The notes below the pieces were generated by a model that was given only the letters and a program-made list of their open reading frames with translations, searched no databases and had not been told where the DNA came from. Source: Hermetia illucens (Eukaryota; Arthropoda; Insecta; Diptera; Stratiomyidae). Taken from it: 64,000 nucleotides of DNA. The stretch's first letter is position 1. Every line of letters starts with the position of its first letter. The stretch covers positions 115,576,868 through 115,640,867 of the forward strand of contig NC_051851.1 in assembly GCF_905115235.1 (NCBI RefSeq). Direction: 5' to 3'. The position numbers and the translations under genes are program-made. Positions 1 to 12,209 of this stretch are shown piece after piece.

Positions 1-1845
1 TGCCCAAAAATCCTCCAGAGGGTTCCTTTCAACCGAACCAGACGATTTTTGCTCATGAAAATTTAAACTTTTGTGTGCACCCGAAATCTTTTCAAATACA
101 AAAGGCCAACAAGTCTATTTGGTGCACTCATGCAGATATATATGCTTATATATGTAGGTATGTAAGGCAAACGAGCCCGTAGTGAGGGTGCTTGAAATTG
201 CGTGACAACCAGAATTGAAATTCTCAAGTTATGTGCCATCAGGATGCATGGTACAGTACAAATAAATGCATGGGTTGTGAGGAGACTGCAAATAGTTCAC
301 ATTTTGCCTAATGCATTGTCTAGGTTTGGAAGGTTCTTAGCAGAGTATGGTGCCTAACGTCTCCAGCCACTATCAGAGCACGTTCACCAAGAATCAAGTG
401 CTATCCCTGCAACCCTTTGGCCATAATTCTGCAAGCTTGACCTGGCGAAATAGAGCAACATGTCCATTTCAAAAACTCTGCCATTGTTTTGCGTATATGA
501 GCAATAGCCGTTATCCATTCAATATCTTAAATACAACATCATTAGTCCTACTCATCATTATTATCACTATCTGGAATTGCAAATACGCATTTCAAGCTGA
601 GTTGACAGGAGGAGGACCTGGCTAATTGAGTATTTACAAGAGCTAATTACAATGAAGAACTTGTCACGAAAAAATAATTGCGCTCGTCGAATAAAGTTAT
701 AAAGAAAAACTTTTCCGCTCGACTAAAATGTAAACACAAAGTTCAAGGTGTTGATTCCAAAAAAATAACTCCCAAAGCTTCGTCCTCCTAAATACATCGT
801 GCCGCCAGTTTCCCCAATTTCAACCGAAGGAATAATGATAAGAAGCTTTTTATAGAGATGCCCGCCCAATCCTCGGCCGTTTGGCGCGCTATTAACAAGG
901 ATTTTAATTAGAAAGTTAAACCTAATATTTTCGTGTTCGTCACCACGATTTATCCGCCCGCGACCCCACTTTCACCCATTCTACCCAACGGAATTTCAAC
1001 TTTAATCTAAGTTTCAGACGGAACGAGATAATTTCTCATTTCATTCCGAGCACTATTCCCGAAATCTCGTGTCAGATACCTTAACCTTTTAACAGATTCT
1101 GTTGATAGCTCCTTGATAGCATTATATTAAATTCACCATCTCTTGTAAATCCGAAGATGAGTCCCCGTGCTAAAAGGTGCGGATCGAAGGCACCTCCGAA
1201 GCTCCAGGCAATTAGAGGGAAAGAAGTAGTACTCCCTCCACTGAATGTTTCATGATTTTAAGCTGACTACATAGATTGGCTCGGCGACGAAAATGGGGTG
1301 CTTTGTTTTTAAAGATTGGGTTGGATCAGCGAATGAAAAATAAATAAAAACAAGAATGGATCAGGTGGAAATTGATGTCAACATTCAATTTACGAGCGCC
1401 CGGTTAATTGAATTCTCATTGAAGCGGTGCTTTCGGGAATTAGCACGTACTTGCGAATGAATTCATTTCAATGCAGTGACTTTTCATGGCGTTACAATTT
1501 GTTTAAGATGGGGTTCTTGAAAAAAAGCAGGTTTGTATCATTTAATAATAGGAACAGAATTTTAGACGATTTCGTCGATTTTTATTGAACTAAAGCAGAC
1601 AACGTGTAACTGGTGCTAGTGAAAACTAATCCGTAAATTTAAAAATCTAAATAAGATTGGTGAAAGGGTGGGCTAATAGTTATGGGAAAACTAGGGTAGT
1701 ATGAATTTGGAATGGGAAAAACTATGATTTTAAACGCCAAAGGATTTAGGCTAATGTTACAGTTGCCCTCATTCCGTCAATTTTTTGATTTGTATAACCC
1801 ACGCGTGAACTTCCTGCTCGCAAAGACAATCGCAGGGATCACTTA
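1..1845. other. Intergenic sequence, no gene recognised
   Basis: I see only AT-rich sequence with short open frames that lack recognisable motifs. The longest forward frame (347-625, 92 codons) has a hydrophobic stretch but no family resemblance and no supporting splice context. No repeat family is identified. Confidence 0.5.
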
Positions 1846-1849
1846 AGGC

Positions 1850-3600
1850 GAAATTGCAACTGAGACCCATAATACGATCACGAAAGCAACAACAACAATA
1901 ACGACAGCACACCCATCAATAGCCGCAATTTGTAGCAGTGGTAATACACAACGTTCAGCGCTGCTTCCAACTAACATTGAGGATTCTACTACATATTCCT
2001 TTACAAGAAGCGCAAAGCTACGACAGCCCCCTACGAAAAAAGTAGAAAGGCTCACTGTCCAAGTAGAGAAGGGGACTAGTAGTGATAGAGGGAGTAACAC
2101 CCTGGAAGATACTACTTCTGGCGGGCAAAAAGGAGAAGCGCATCGAACTCGAATTCGGAAGAAGGACCAAGACCCCAGATGGCAAGCTCCGAGCAGCGTC
2201 ACACCCCCTCGTCGGGAAAAAGGATATACGAACGCGCCAACCGGGTGTCAACTCATCTCACCAGGGAGATGGACACCATCCGAAAAACAGGAACAGAGGA
2301 AAAAAACTACTCAAGATGTACTGGCGGTCTAAAGGAAAATGACGCCTGCTACGATCGTTCAGCAAAATATCTCTATCTTCTTTTTCTTCAGCCTTTGTCC
2401 CGTTCACAAGCGGAGTCGGCTCGTCGTGATCGATTTCGCCATTTCTTCTTCTTCTTCAGCCTTTGTCCCGTTCACAAGCGGGGTCGGCTCGTCGTGATCG
2501 GCTTCGCCATTTGGCTCTATCGAAGGCCTGATCTGGGTGCGATCTCGAGGCTTTCAAATCCCCATCTAGCGTATCAAGCCACCGTTGTTTCGGGTCGGGC
2601 TCCCGTAATTGACAGAACGGCGTCATAACCGTTAGTCGTGGGGCGGTTCGACGTCTAGGCGCCACGACGACCAGCAGCGTTACTCCGCCTACTGCAGCTG
2701 TTTCGCCACAACCTGTGATGACCACTTCAGCAGGTTCGCGTAAGCAGCAGATGATGTGGACTGAAGAAATGGACCTCTTCATCATCCGCTCCTACTACGA
2801 AATAACGGTGGGGATGGATACAACATTTTATGGCCCCTTGACGTCGAACTGGACGGGACCAGGTCTAGATCGGGTGCAGAACTTCTGGTACACCAGTATA
2901 CATGGTCGGTTGGCACATAGCATTAATCAGGCCATGAGTCGGCCAGAGGATTTTCCACTCTTCGTCATTGCAGGGCTCACTTACCTTATCCTACTGAACT
3001 CCCTTTCATAACTACTGCGAACTGACACACTTGATGTCATCTAAGGACATGCTGGTACTGACGACCAGCTTAGAAGTCGCTTGCGAAAAGTAGAAATGTT
3101 CAGCCGTCATATTCGGATGGAGTTTGGTTTAGACAAGTGTCAAAGGTCATCCCGAGCCGCATACCGCACATAGCATTGGTGACCTCCAGATCCAAGCTTT
3201 GACCGAGGCAGACTTCTACCTTCTAGTACCTAGAAATTCTGCAAGGAACTCATGCTGGTAATCTGAAGGATGCTCTGCTGTCCCGATTCCTGCGACGTGT
3301 AAAACTGATGCTGAAATCGCATCACTCGGGGAAGAATTAAGTAAGCGCATTGAATGTATTGGCTACCCCTTCACTGGCTTAGGCATTCGGAATATTGCCG
3401 TGGACAAAAACCGATCTGGGAAACGTCCAGCGGCGAATACGGACAACTATGTGCAAATTCCGAATGCATCGCCAAGTTGACTCGCTGTGCTCATTGCCTC
3501 CTACAGAGAACTGTAATACTGTAGTGTACCATTACGGTCTTAAATGAAGTACTCCAACACACTGGCAAGGCCCTGATCCAATATGGATTGTTGATTAATA
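1850..3600 (+). mobile_element. R4/Dong-clade LINE relic, internally deleted
   Basis: This is a degraded copy of a single-ORF non-LTR retrotransposon of the R4/Dong clade. Around 2750-2815 it encodes a Myb-like N-terminal motif (WTEEMDLFIIRSYYEIT) typical of that clade. It then jumps to the reverse-transcriptase block GPGLDRVQNFWY (about 2850-2890) and its continuation LAHSINQAMSRPEDFP. Further on, 3085-3140 reads MFSRHIRMEFGLDKCQ, which matches the thumb region of the better-preserved copy at 59.6-61.7 kb. The central RT core is missing and the frame is broken repeatedly, so it is long dead. An RTE 3' tail (2386-2606) is inserted in its N-terminal part. The upstream Ser/Thr/Lys-rich frame from about 1990 is probably the start of the same ORF, but the 5' boundary is not fixed. 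Confidence 0.7.
2386..2606 (-). mobile_element. RTE-clade 3' end, two tail copies in tandem
   Basis: On the minus strand this encodes the C-terminus of an RTE reverse transcriptase (HPDQAFDRAKWRSRSRRADP). The same ending is seen at 44.45-44.55 kb. The last ~62 bp, including the run coding for RRADPACERDKG and the AGAAGAAGAAG-type tail, occurs twice in a row (2386-2447 and 2448-2510). This looks like a partial tandem duplication of the 3' tail. The fragment lies inside the R4/Dong relic and in the opposite orientation, so it is the younger insertion. Confidence 0.75.
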
Positions 3601-3609
3601 TTATTATTA

Positions 3610-5955
3610 CTCATATTAAAAAAAAGTAAAGGAATAAAAAAACGACAAAAATAAAATACTACGTGATCACATTTTTTTTTAAATAATTTCCCAAATGCGA
3701 TACTAAAACACAAGATTGAACCGTGTTCAATAATTGGATAAAATAGTAAAATCCAGTCAAAACTTTACTTCTAAAAAAAATTCAAGACTTTCATTCAAAT
3801 TCAATACACAATAAAAACAAATAGCCAAAGTTGACTTATATAACGCAAATATTATCCAAAAGTTTCTATAATTACTGTGAGTAATGATCCGATCGCAGTA
3901 AGTAAGCTTCTTTGGAGCTACTTTCGAAGATACGTTAAAGAGTTTCCAATTTAACTTCATTTTTCTGTTGCTTTCTGTTGGGGTGATTAGCCATTACGTG
4001 TTTTGCACTAAGAGGAGCAAGTGACCGCGTGATTGCACAACATTCGTTTGCGTATTATACAACCGGGTAGGGATCGCGAAAATGCCGCGTGTTGATTGCA
4101 GTCAAATTAATCAGTAAAACAGATAGAGTACAATCAAAACTCTGGACCTACCGTTAGTCGTTCAGGTAGCGAAGCCAAGCAACTCCGTAAATGTTAGAAT
4201 GCCATCAGGACGTCCTGGAAAGGAACAAAGTGGCGGTCGGCAGCTGACGCCCTACCAATCGACGTAGGCGTTGAGTTTGAGGTGTTCAGATACTAATGGT
4301 GCAGTGGTGGTTGTGCGGAACGCCACATGTGGATGACTTCATCGACCTCCTCAATAGTTTTCGACTTCACGAGAATGTTTGTCGCGCTCAAAGCTTCAAC
4401 TTGTGAAGAACCTAATAGTGATTAACCACACTGAGTCATCCGCTCAAAACATTCTGGATTCCTCCGATCCGGTGCCACTTCCAACACTGAAGCTCCCGCC
4501 ACGTCGAGGTACAATTCTCCCAATGTCGCCGATGTCGGAGGAATGACACTATTCAAGAAGAAAAAGAGAACATTTTCAACGTTCGCTTCCGGGAACTTTC
4601 CTACGACAACTGGCACCCTGTCCGGGCACCTCCCTCTAACTCGTCACCTTCCGCATGCCTTTTCAAAAGGGTGCTCTTCCTTATATTGTAATCCCACTTT
4701 TCCTCATTTCTTCTGTTTACGAAGGCAAAACCGTACTATATGTTGGCTACTTTATATGAATTCTAAAAACGCGCTAAAATGTGCACTTTTCACAATAATT
4801 TACGTCGCAGGAGCATTCGCCACTAATCTCCCCGTCCAAAGTGAAAAATCCACATCCCGGGTCCAACTGTTCCACTGTACATCGATCAGCCGGTCCCGCT
4901 AATTTTACGTTGCCGGTACATGACCTTGAACTTAAAAGTTCACGTCAGCTCCTTGGCAGCAACGCACACTGTTGTGTTGTAGTATGTGGTAGGTCATTAC
5001 CCTCAACCACGATTAATCGCCTGCTGGCACCCAATAATGTGCAATATGGCAGTTTATCTAAGTTTAACTAAATTATGGAATTTATGGCAAAGAGATTAGA
5101 AAATAAGTAAAATTAATTATTTGAAATATTGTATGTAAATGAAGGACGGAATGGGAATTATGAAATAAAGAAGGATAGTTGGAAGAGCTAAAGGGGTAGA
5201 AAGAAATGTGAGGATGAAGGAACTATTCCACATACATTATTTGGCCAAATTGACCCCGGAAGCGAATGAAATACCGCGCATGTCGCTAAGCCACGGACAA
5301 TACGCATTGCCACTACTTGGGGAATTCGTCAACCAGATTGTCAAGGCCCACACATTTTGGAGTTGGCTGACAAGACGTTGATGGCTGCCCTAAATATCGG
5401 TATCACCACGACATTCCAACGCTTTGTTTGCGTTGCTTCCTGCTGCCTAGGTGTTAGCGGTGCAACGATAGAGGGTGCTAGACCATTTCATAGAGACATT
5501 TCTTTGGAAGTGACAAACGGCTCTTTCCAATGTCTTGACGTCCGATAAATACCAACCAGGATGAACATTGAGAAAATCGACTTTCGCTAAAGATCTTTCA
5601 AGGAGGGCAAACGAGCCATAAGACTCGCACGCGGAAGAACTGCGACTGAATCGTTAGTTAATTCAATAATGAACCTTATTACCGCAGGATACTTTCGGAT
5701 TCGATCAAAGGGAGTCACATGTGTACTGGTGAATGGCTGAAATTTCAAATTTACGAAGAAAGTTCTGACAAGAATAGATCATTAATATTAACAAGGATTC
5801 ATGAGGTCTCGGGAGCAAATTAAACAAATCCTGCAGGTACTTTTATGTTCAGCACATCCAAGTTGACATTTTCGATGATAAGATGAGTGCTGAAGACCTA
5901 GAAAAGCCAGCCAGGACGGGATGGTATTGTTGTAAGTTGTATTCAAGTATAAACT
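3610..5955. other. No recognised gene
   Basis: This is an AT-rich opening followed by mixed-composition sequence. Frames at 4422-4616 (minus), 4543-4902 (plus) and 5357-5548 (plus) have no motif that I can assign to a family. Parts may be decayed transposon coding sequence, but I could not identify which. Confidence 0.45.
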
Positions 5956-5959
5956 GCGC

Positions 5960-6560
5960 TTGCTACTCAGCGCATTCAACGCACGTGCAGCTGTTTTTTC
6001 CCTGCAAAGTTTGTAGTGGTAAGAATAGGCAAAAGCGATCCCTCCAGGGTGTTATCCTCTCAGTTTGTTGAACACGGTGGGGGAACTGCTTGAGAAGCTA
6101 ATCGAGCCAAGATTTCCTGAATGCAGGAGACTTTTCACCAAAAAAAATGTGATTCTGGAGCGAAACGATGCACAATTGGGAATTGCTTGGAACATTAGAT
6201 GTAAAAAGCGCCTTCAATTCCGCAAGGTGACGGGACATGCTCAAGGCGCAGGGAAATTGTGTCCATTTAAAAGACCGTGCCTTGCTCTACGAAACCCAGA
6301 CCAGGTAGAATGGGAGTCGCATCGGGGGCGACTCAGGGATCTATCTTTCGTCCGGAACCGTTAGAACGTGTCATACAATAGTCTGCTGCAATTCAAGAAG
6401 CCTGATGAAACTCATCTGGCTAAATACGTGGACGATGTTGTGGCACTGGTCACCGGATGCACGGTCGAAGAAGCGGCGCGTCAGTAGATGGATAACTGAG
6501 CATGGATTCTCGGAGAAAACAGAAGTGGTAATCCTGTCAAACAGCTTCGGGTTAGTGTAC
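5960..6560 (+). mobile_element. R1-clade LINE fragment (reverse transcriptase)
   Basis: This is a decayed piece of an R1-clade ORF2. The frame at 6065 reads LNTVGELLEKLIEPR, the conserved R1-type RT block 2 region. Later frames give LDVKSAFNSA (RT motif A region), then HLAKYVDDVVALVTG (the YADD block with a changed second residue), then a thumb-like segment ending SEKTEVVILS. Order and spacing are compressed relative to the copy at 7.3-10.7 kb, so it is internally deleted. It appears to be a different R1 subfamily. Confidence 0.7.
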
Positions 6561-6659
6561 TAAACGGAACAGGAGATGTTTTAGCTGGTATTTTGCTTGA
6601 GACAGGAATCTAGCAGCTAGTGGGTAAATTCATTTCACCTTTCTAAGAAAAAGCAAATC

Positions 6660-6970
6660 TATAGTTTGAAACCAGACGTCATTTTCAGTGACGAAGTATA
6701 AACAACGTAGGGGCGTAAACAACAAAATTGCTATATATGGTCGATACCAATCTACACAAAGTTCACCAGATAACGATGCATCCACGAGTGGTCACTGTTT
6801 GGTACAGATTATGTGGCGGCGATGTGGCGACTCCGTACTTCCGCGAATATGGCGTAGGCTGTCAGCGATAAGCGCTACATATCGATTATATATAACCAAT
6901 TCCTTTTGACCCAAATTGAACTATATGGCTGGATGGCAAGACGGCACAGTGCGCTGCAGTTGCAGCGGTG
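6660..6970 (+). mobile_element. Tc1/mariner-superfamily (IS630-like) transposase relic
   Basis: Successive broken frames recall the arthropod IS630-type transposase layout. A segment like IFSDEV sits near the first catalytic Asp. It is followed by an HVTVWYRLCGGDVATPYF-type block and a RYISIIYNQFLLTQIE-type block. These appear in the expected order for the DDE core of transposases whose intact relatives continue into a QDGATCHTA motif. No terminal inverted repeats were found. It is a short dead fragment and the assignment rests on pattern recognition only. Confidence 0.5.
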
Positions 6971-7569
6971 GCACTACGTTGAATATTTTACATGAAGGAG
7001 TTGATAGTATGCTTACCTCTGGCGGAAGGGAATTGACAACCATTTTGGTGGTATGATATGATTTTTGTCAATCTTGAAAGACAGCGGCCAAGTCTTATAT
7101 GATATGATAGAAATTCGGGAACTGTTTGTCCGTCATCCATCACTGTAAACCACAGCCATACATGGGGAATAACTTCGAACCACTTTAAAAGAAATTCGCA
7201 AGAATTCTTGCATCAATTCCTCATGGTTCAAAAAATCGCTATGGGTTAAAGCTTGTAGTGAATTTTACCAAAAATCCCTTTATAATAAGCTCAAAATTAC
7301 TAACTCAGTAGAGAAGAGCACAAGGAATAGAAAACTACTAATAAGAGAGAGAAAAACACCGCGAAATGTAATTGTTCGGGAAACCGAAAGGAGTCTAGTG
7401 CACGAGGCCACACAAAAAAGGCAGCTAGAAAAAATGGCAAAATCAAAGACAACATTAATAGTGTTACCTGGCCCTCAGCGAAAGACGAGAGTGGAAAAAT
7501 TGCACAAATGCAGGCGATCTTAAAGAAAATGAAGGCGACAATCATCCAGCGAAACATCTCCACGTATGT

Positions 7570-7930
7570 TAAAATGACATAATGCAGATAGAGGAACTTT
7601 TCACACACCAGCAAGGCTCCAGGTTGTGCGCGGAGACAGAGATTCAAATAACTCATCAGCAACCCAAGATTGAAGAGATTGAAGAGATCTTCTTTACAAA
7701 GGACAAAAAAGGACCAAAATCCAATGGCCAAGCTTCTAAACAGCGGGAAAATCAGAATTCGTTGTGTAGTGTGTAGGATACGAATCCGGGCCGCCCCAAC
7801 CAAATGTTACAGATGTTTGGATTATGGGCACACGTTTGCAACCTGCCGGGGATCTGACAGAAGGGCAACATGGTCAGTCAGGACATAAAGCAAACACCTG
7901 CAATGAAAAGGAAAGCTGCGTCTGATGAGA
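7570..7930 (+). pseudogene. R1-clade ORF1 C-terminus with zinc knuckles
   Basis: In broken frames this encodes CYRCLDYGHTFATC (7807-7848), a CCHC zinc knuckle. It is followed by a second knuckle-like segment GQSGHKANTC around 7870-7905. That pair is the standard end of ORF1 in R1-like elements, where the protein binds the element RNA. Upstream (7300-7570) there is Lys/Arg/Glu-rich coding sequence consistent with the rest of ORF1. An antisense open frame over this region (7300-7803, minus) is a shadow. Confidence 0.65.
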
Positions 7931-7959
7931 ACGTTGCGCACATAACGTTTTTCAGTATC

Positions 7960-10397
7960 TATCTTGCGCCGAATGGGAAGATGCAGAACTTTCGATGCAG
8001 GCTTGATGCTTTGGAGACGCTATCTTAGGCACGGATGGGCGGATCCTGGTCGGGGGTGACTTCAATGCCAGGACACTTGAATGGAGCATGCCTCACTCAG
8101 ACTCCAAAGGGAAACAAATTCTCGAAATGGCGGCGAGAACAGAATAGGTAGTTCTAAACACCGGATCCACCCCAACGTTCCGGCTCCTAGGCTGCAGGGG
8201 AAGCATTTCAGCCGTAACCTTCGCGTCGAAGTCACTGGTGCACCGAGTTCTGAAAGACTTCTCGGCAAGCGACCATCAATAAATTGCCTTCGAAGTGGTG
8301 GACACTTGGTGCGCCACCCCGGCGCTCTTTCTGTGCATGGAACGTTGCGAAAGTGAACACTGGGAGGTTTGTCGAAACTCTTGGTGGTGGCGTTGCAGCT
8401 GACACTGTCGTAAATTAAATTATGAACCTTAAAACGATGGCCAACAGAGCCTCCATGCCCAGGAGGCATCGAGACGTGGCAAACCTTCTATGTATTAGTA
8501 GACGGCGGAAATTACAGAGCTCCGGAAGGAGTGTCACAGGCTCCGCCGCATAACACAACGTCTAAAAGACCGGGAGGAGGCATGTACCATAATGACGGAG
8601 TACAGATCAGTCAAAAGGACACTCCGCAGCGCAATAAACAGGAGAAAAGCTCGCTGCTGACAGTATCTGGTAGACGAGGTGAATGGGGATCCATGGGGAC
8701 TCGGTGACAAACTGGTAACTCGAAAAATCGAGGCCCTGAGGAAACACTGTTCACTTAAGGCCACATTGTACGGGCACTATTCCCTGGGCACCCCGTACGG
8801 GATGACGACGTCGGCGTGGAGAGCGCCGAGGACAGTCTACTTATCTCTATAAAAGAATTAGATCAGGCAATCCTCTCTATGAAAAGCAGGAAGGCCCCAT
8901 GACCCGATTGTATTCCAGCAGTGGTATACAAACTGGTATTCCAACACTGGCCAAACCTACTGCTCGGCGCGTTCAACGCTTGCCTCAAAGAAGGAATTTT
9001 TCCTGCTCGTTGGAAGATGGCGGGGCTTGCGATGATCAGGAAAGGAAAAGGCAACCCCGAGTTGTGCCTTCATACCGCCCACTTTGTGTTCGAAAAGCTC
9101 ATCAGAAGTAGGCTCGCTGAAATGGAGATTTATCTCCAGGGCAGTTCGATTTTAGAGCAGGGAGATCCACAGTTAATGCTGTCATGCAAGTCGTGGATGC
9201 CGTTCGACGAGTGGTCGTCCTCGTAACGCTTGACGTCAGAAACGCCTTTAATTCCGTAAGATGAAAAAACATTCTAAGCAAACAAGACAATACTGAGGGA
9301 CTATCTAAGGAACCGCTCCCTGTTCTATGAAAGGCTAGAGGATCAGATGGAGGTCACGTCAGGAGCACCGCAGGAACCCATCCTAGGGTCGGACCTCTAG
9401 AATGCTACCTATGATAGTCTACTTAAACTCGATATGCCAGAAGAGCCTAGTCGGTTATGCTGAAAGCACTGTCGCACAGGCGCAAAGCAGACTTGGCATA
9501 TTCATGCGACGGGTAAGCGGATGGATGACTACTCATGGCTTCAGCCTTGCATTGGAAAAACCGAAGTAGTCATCATGACTAAAAAAAGAATTCCGATCCT
9601 GCGTCCCATGTCGTTCGGCGAGTCAATAATCGAGTCAAAATCAGCGGTAAAGTACCTCGGGCTGACTCTTGGCTCAAAGATGAACTTTTGTGAGCAAATC
9701 AATGCAGCAGCGAACAAGGTTGCAGCATTAAGTAGGCTAATGGCAAATATTGGGGGTCCAACCTCTAGCAGGCGACGTTTCCTGATGAGTTCAACGCAGT
9801 CTGTCCTGCTCTACTTTACAGAGATATGGGCTGACGCTCTTGACAAGGAGCGGTGGTGTCTGCATACAGCACTATCTCTGAACCGGCCGTGATGGTAATC
9901 GCGGGAGTGATCCCCGTTGCCCTTCTTGCTAAGAAGCGTCAAGCCATATACAAGCACAAGGAAGAAGAGCCAAGAGAGGTGGTTGCTCCTGAAGAACGGC
10001 AACGCAGCCAAGACGAATGGCAACTCTCTTGGCAAAATGAAACTAGAGACAGATGGACTGTGCGGCTCATTGGGAACTTCGATGCGTGGCTGAATCGGAA
10101 GCATGCTGAGACTACTTCCTTAACCAGTTCTTAAGTGGGCATGGAGGTTTTCAGTCTTAACTTAACTGTCGTTGAGGACGACACCCATCATACTTTCTTT
10201 CTTATGAAAATTGAGATGGGATTCGTCAGCAGCTCTATTTAAGAACAGGGGATGTCTCTCCAGACAACATTGTTGAGGAGATACTGAGAACTGCTCACAG
10301 GTGGAGTCGTGTTGCTCTTTACGTTCGGGTCCTTCTCGTTGCAAAGAAGAAAGACCTCGACCGGTGGAAGAGTCGGATGGTAGGGGTTTCCTTGAAC
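7960..10397 (+). pseudogene. R1-clade ORF2 (endonuclease and reverse transcriptase)
   Basis: The domain order is visible across shifting frames. The endonuclease C-terminal part is at 8050-8300 (VGGDFNART, then a TPTFR segment, then SDHQ). A linker follows (8500-8760), then the RT region with a GIFPARWKMA-type block (8995-9030) and a LVTLDVRNAFNS-type motif A near 9220. The thumb is the cleanest part: SAVKYLGLTLGSKMNF at 9640-9690 and SALSRLMANIGG near 9735. The C-terminus reads AVMVIAGVIPVALLAKKRQAIY, ending with a Lys/Arg-rich tail near 10390. There are many frame changes and stops, so it is inactive. Intact relatives would be about 1,000 residues. Confidence 0.75.
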
Positions 10398-10679
10398 TGA
10401 CAGATCCCTTACTCCCCTCCCCTCCCGTTGATGAAAAGAATTCTCTACCTTGAAGGCTCCGCAAGGCGAAAGAGTTCGGGGATTAGCCCGAAGAAATGTG
10501 ACAAACAGTTCCAGGCTAGCTTCCTTACGTTGGGGAGGTGTTTAGTTGGTAGTCCGACGACGTACCGTTGCGGGAGTCCAACACTCTGTACGTAAATGCA
10601 TTCACCTACTCCACCCCAAAAAAATATAATAAAAAAACTTTCATACGGAAAAACAGCTCTAAACATGTTCTGTCTACGT

Positions 10680-11273
10680 GTTCCGATCCTGTGTCCCATG
10701 TCGTTCGGCGAGTCAATAATCGGGTCAAAATCAGCGGTAAAGTACCTCGGGCTGACTCTTGGCTCAAAGATGAACTTTTATGAGCAAATCAATGCAGCAG
10801 CGAACAAGGTTGCAGCTGAAGTTTGGCATTAAGTAGGCTAATGGCAAATATTGGGGGTCCCACCTCTAGCAGGCGACGTTTCCTGATGAGTTCAACGCAG
10901 TCTGTCCTGCTCTACTTTACAGAGGTATGGGCTGACGCTCTTGACAAGGAGCGGTGGTGTCTGCATACAGCACTGTCTCTGAACCGGCCGTGATGGTAAT
11001 CCCTTCTTGCTAAGAAGCGTCAGGCCATATACAAGCGCAAGAAAGAAGAGCCAAGGGAGGTGGTTGCTCCTGAAGAACGGCAACGCACCCACGACGAATG
11101 ACAACTCTCTTGGCAACGTTGGGGAGGTGTTTAGTTAGTAGTCCGACGACGTACCGTTGCGGGAGTCTAACACTCTGTTCGAAATGCGTTCACCTACTCC
11201 ACCCCAAAAAAAATATAATAAAAAAACTTTCATACGGAAAAACAGCTCTAAACGTGTTCTGTCTACAGGACCG
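10680..11273 (+). mobile_element. R1-clade LINE, copy 2 (truncated, tandem)
   Basis: It starts abruptly inside ORF2 at a point equivalent to 9593 in copy 1 (TTCCGATCCTG) and runs almost identically through the thumb (SAVKYLGLTLGSKMNF). It then jumps from the equivalent of about 10037 to the equivalent of about 10529, losing roughly 490 bp, and ends in the same 3' UTR and A-rich tail (11116-11270). The head-to-tail arrangement and shared tail suggest a tandem duplication or a second 5'-truncated insertion next to the first. Confidence 0.8.
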
Positions 11274-12180
11274 ACTCAGATGGGAACATGCTCAATTAAA
11301 CTACATACATATATATTTTCGACAAAATATCAAAGTATCTACGGTTTTCTTCAATTAATTTTCAATTAATAATCGTCTTAACAGATGATTGCACATTGCA
11401 CATTTACCTGACTTGAGATGAGATGAGCGCATTCGCACTAAATACATACTTTTCAAATTCAGAATCGATCAACTTGGAGCAAATCATTTTAAACTCGGCT
11501 GAATGCAAACCCTTTTTGCCCTTTATACGAATAAGCTGAAATTCCTACAAAACTCTGATGTGAATCGCCCGATTGAAAATCATCCCCCCTACCCAATGCC
11601 TGGCACTGCCTAACCAACAAAATAACACGTTTCCTATCGACCCCTGAATCAACACCCAGATAACCATGTATGCTAACTGAAATCTCATTTCTATACGAGC
11701 CAGAATGGACCATGTTCAATTGAGCAAGTGGCAGGAAAAACGAAATATGATTTTGCCTTGAAGTCACACCATTCTCCCCACAAAATTTTAAATGAAAGCC
11801 AGAAGCGGAGCTTCTTCTGCAGTATGGGAAAAACGAAGAGATAGTGACAACGACAATTCGTTAATTGCAGAGCAAATCGATTTTCCTGGATTTGTTGACT
11901 TGACGACATGAAATTTGCTTCCACTGCTAAACTTGATGACTTAGCTCTAGGAAATTGGTAGCGAACTCATGGGCTGCTATATATTTTCTGAATTTTACTG
12001 TAAAGAAAGAAGAAACGTTGAGTAGCAGATAAAGAAGCTTAGCATGAGCTTCTACTGTTCCCGAATCCCACATCTTTAATGTAAGTAATGCTAATATATA
12101 GATCTATTGGCATTCCAATAGGATCCCAATACCATGGAAGTTTCCTGAAACCACCCACAACCCCAAACTTTAATTAGAAA
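11274..12180. other. AT-rich sequence, no gene recognised
   Basis: There is no transposon motif and no convincing coding frame. It lies downstream of the donor of the possible minus-strand exon at 12210-12437 and could be its intron. Confidence 0.4.
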
Positions 12181-12209
12181 AAATAATTAGAGAATTAGAA
12201 TGTACTCAC

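Larger units (their letters stand above)
7300..10675 (+). mobile_element. R1-clade LINE, copy 1 (two-ORF, decayed)
   Basis: This is the best-preserved R1-clade retrotransposon in the window. It runs from a gag-like ORF1 with CCHC knuckles, through an APE-endonuclease and reverse-transcriptase ORF2, to a 3' UTR ending in an AAAAATATAATAAAAAAAC-type tail near 10625. R1 elements are best known from 28S rDNA, but I see no 28S sequence flanking this copy. A second, 5'-truncated copy of the same family follows immediately (10680-11273). Confidence 0.8.

Noticed and set aside
347-625. 92-codon plus-strand open frame
   Set aside because: No family motif, no splice context, and length expected by chance in AT-rich sequence.
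4200-4640. Stretch that looked vaguely like retroelement gag coding sequence
   Set aside because: Frames break every few dozen codons and no diagnostic motif was found.
7300-7803. 167-codon minus-strand hydrophobic frame
   Set aside because: It is antisense to the R1-clade ORF1, whose Lys/Glu-rich codons give Phe/Leu-rich shadows on the other strand.
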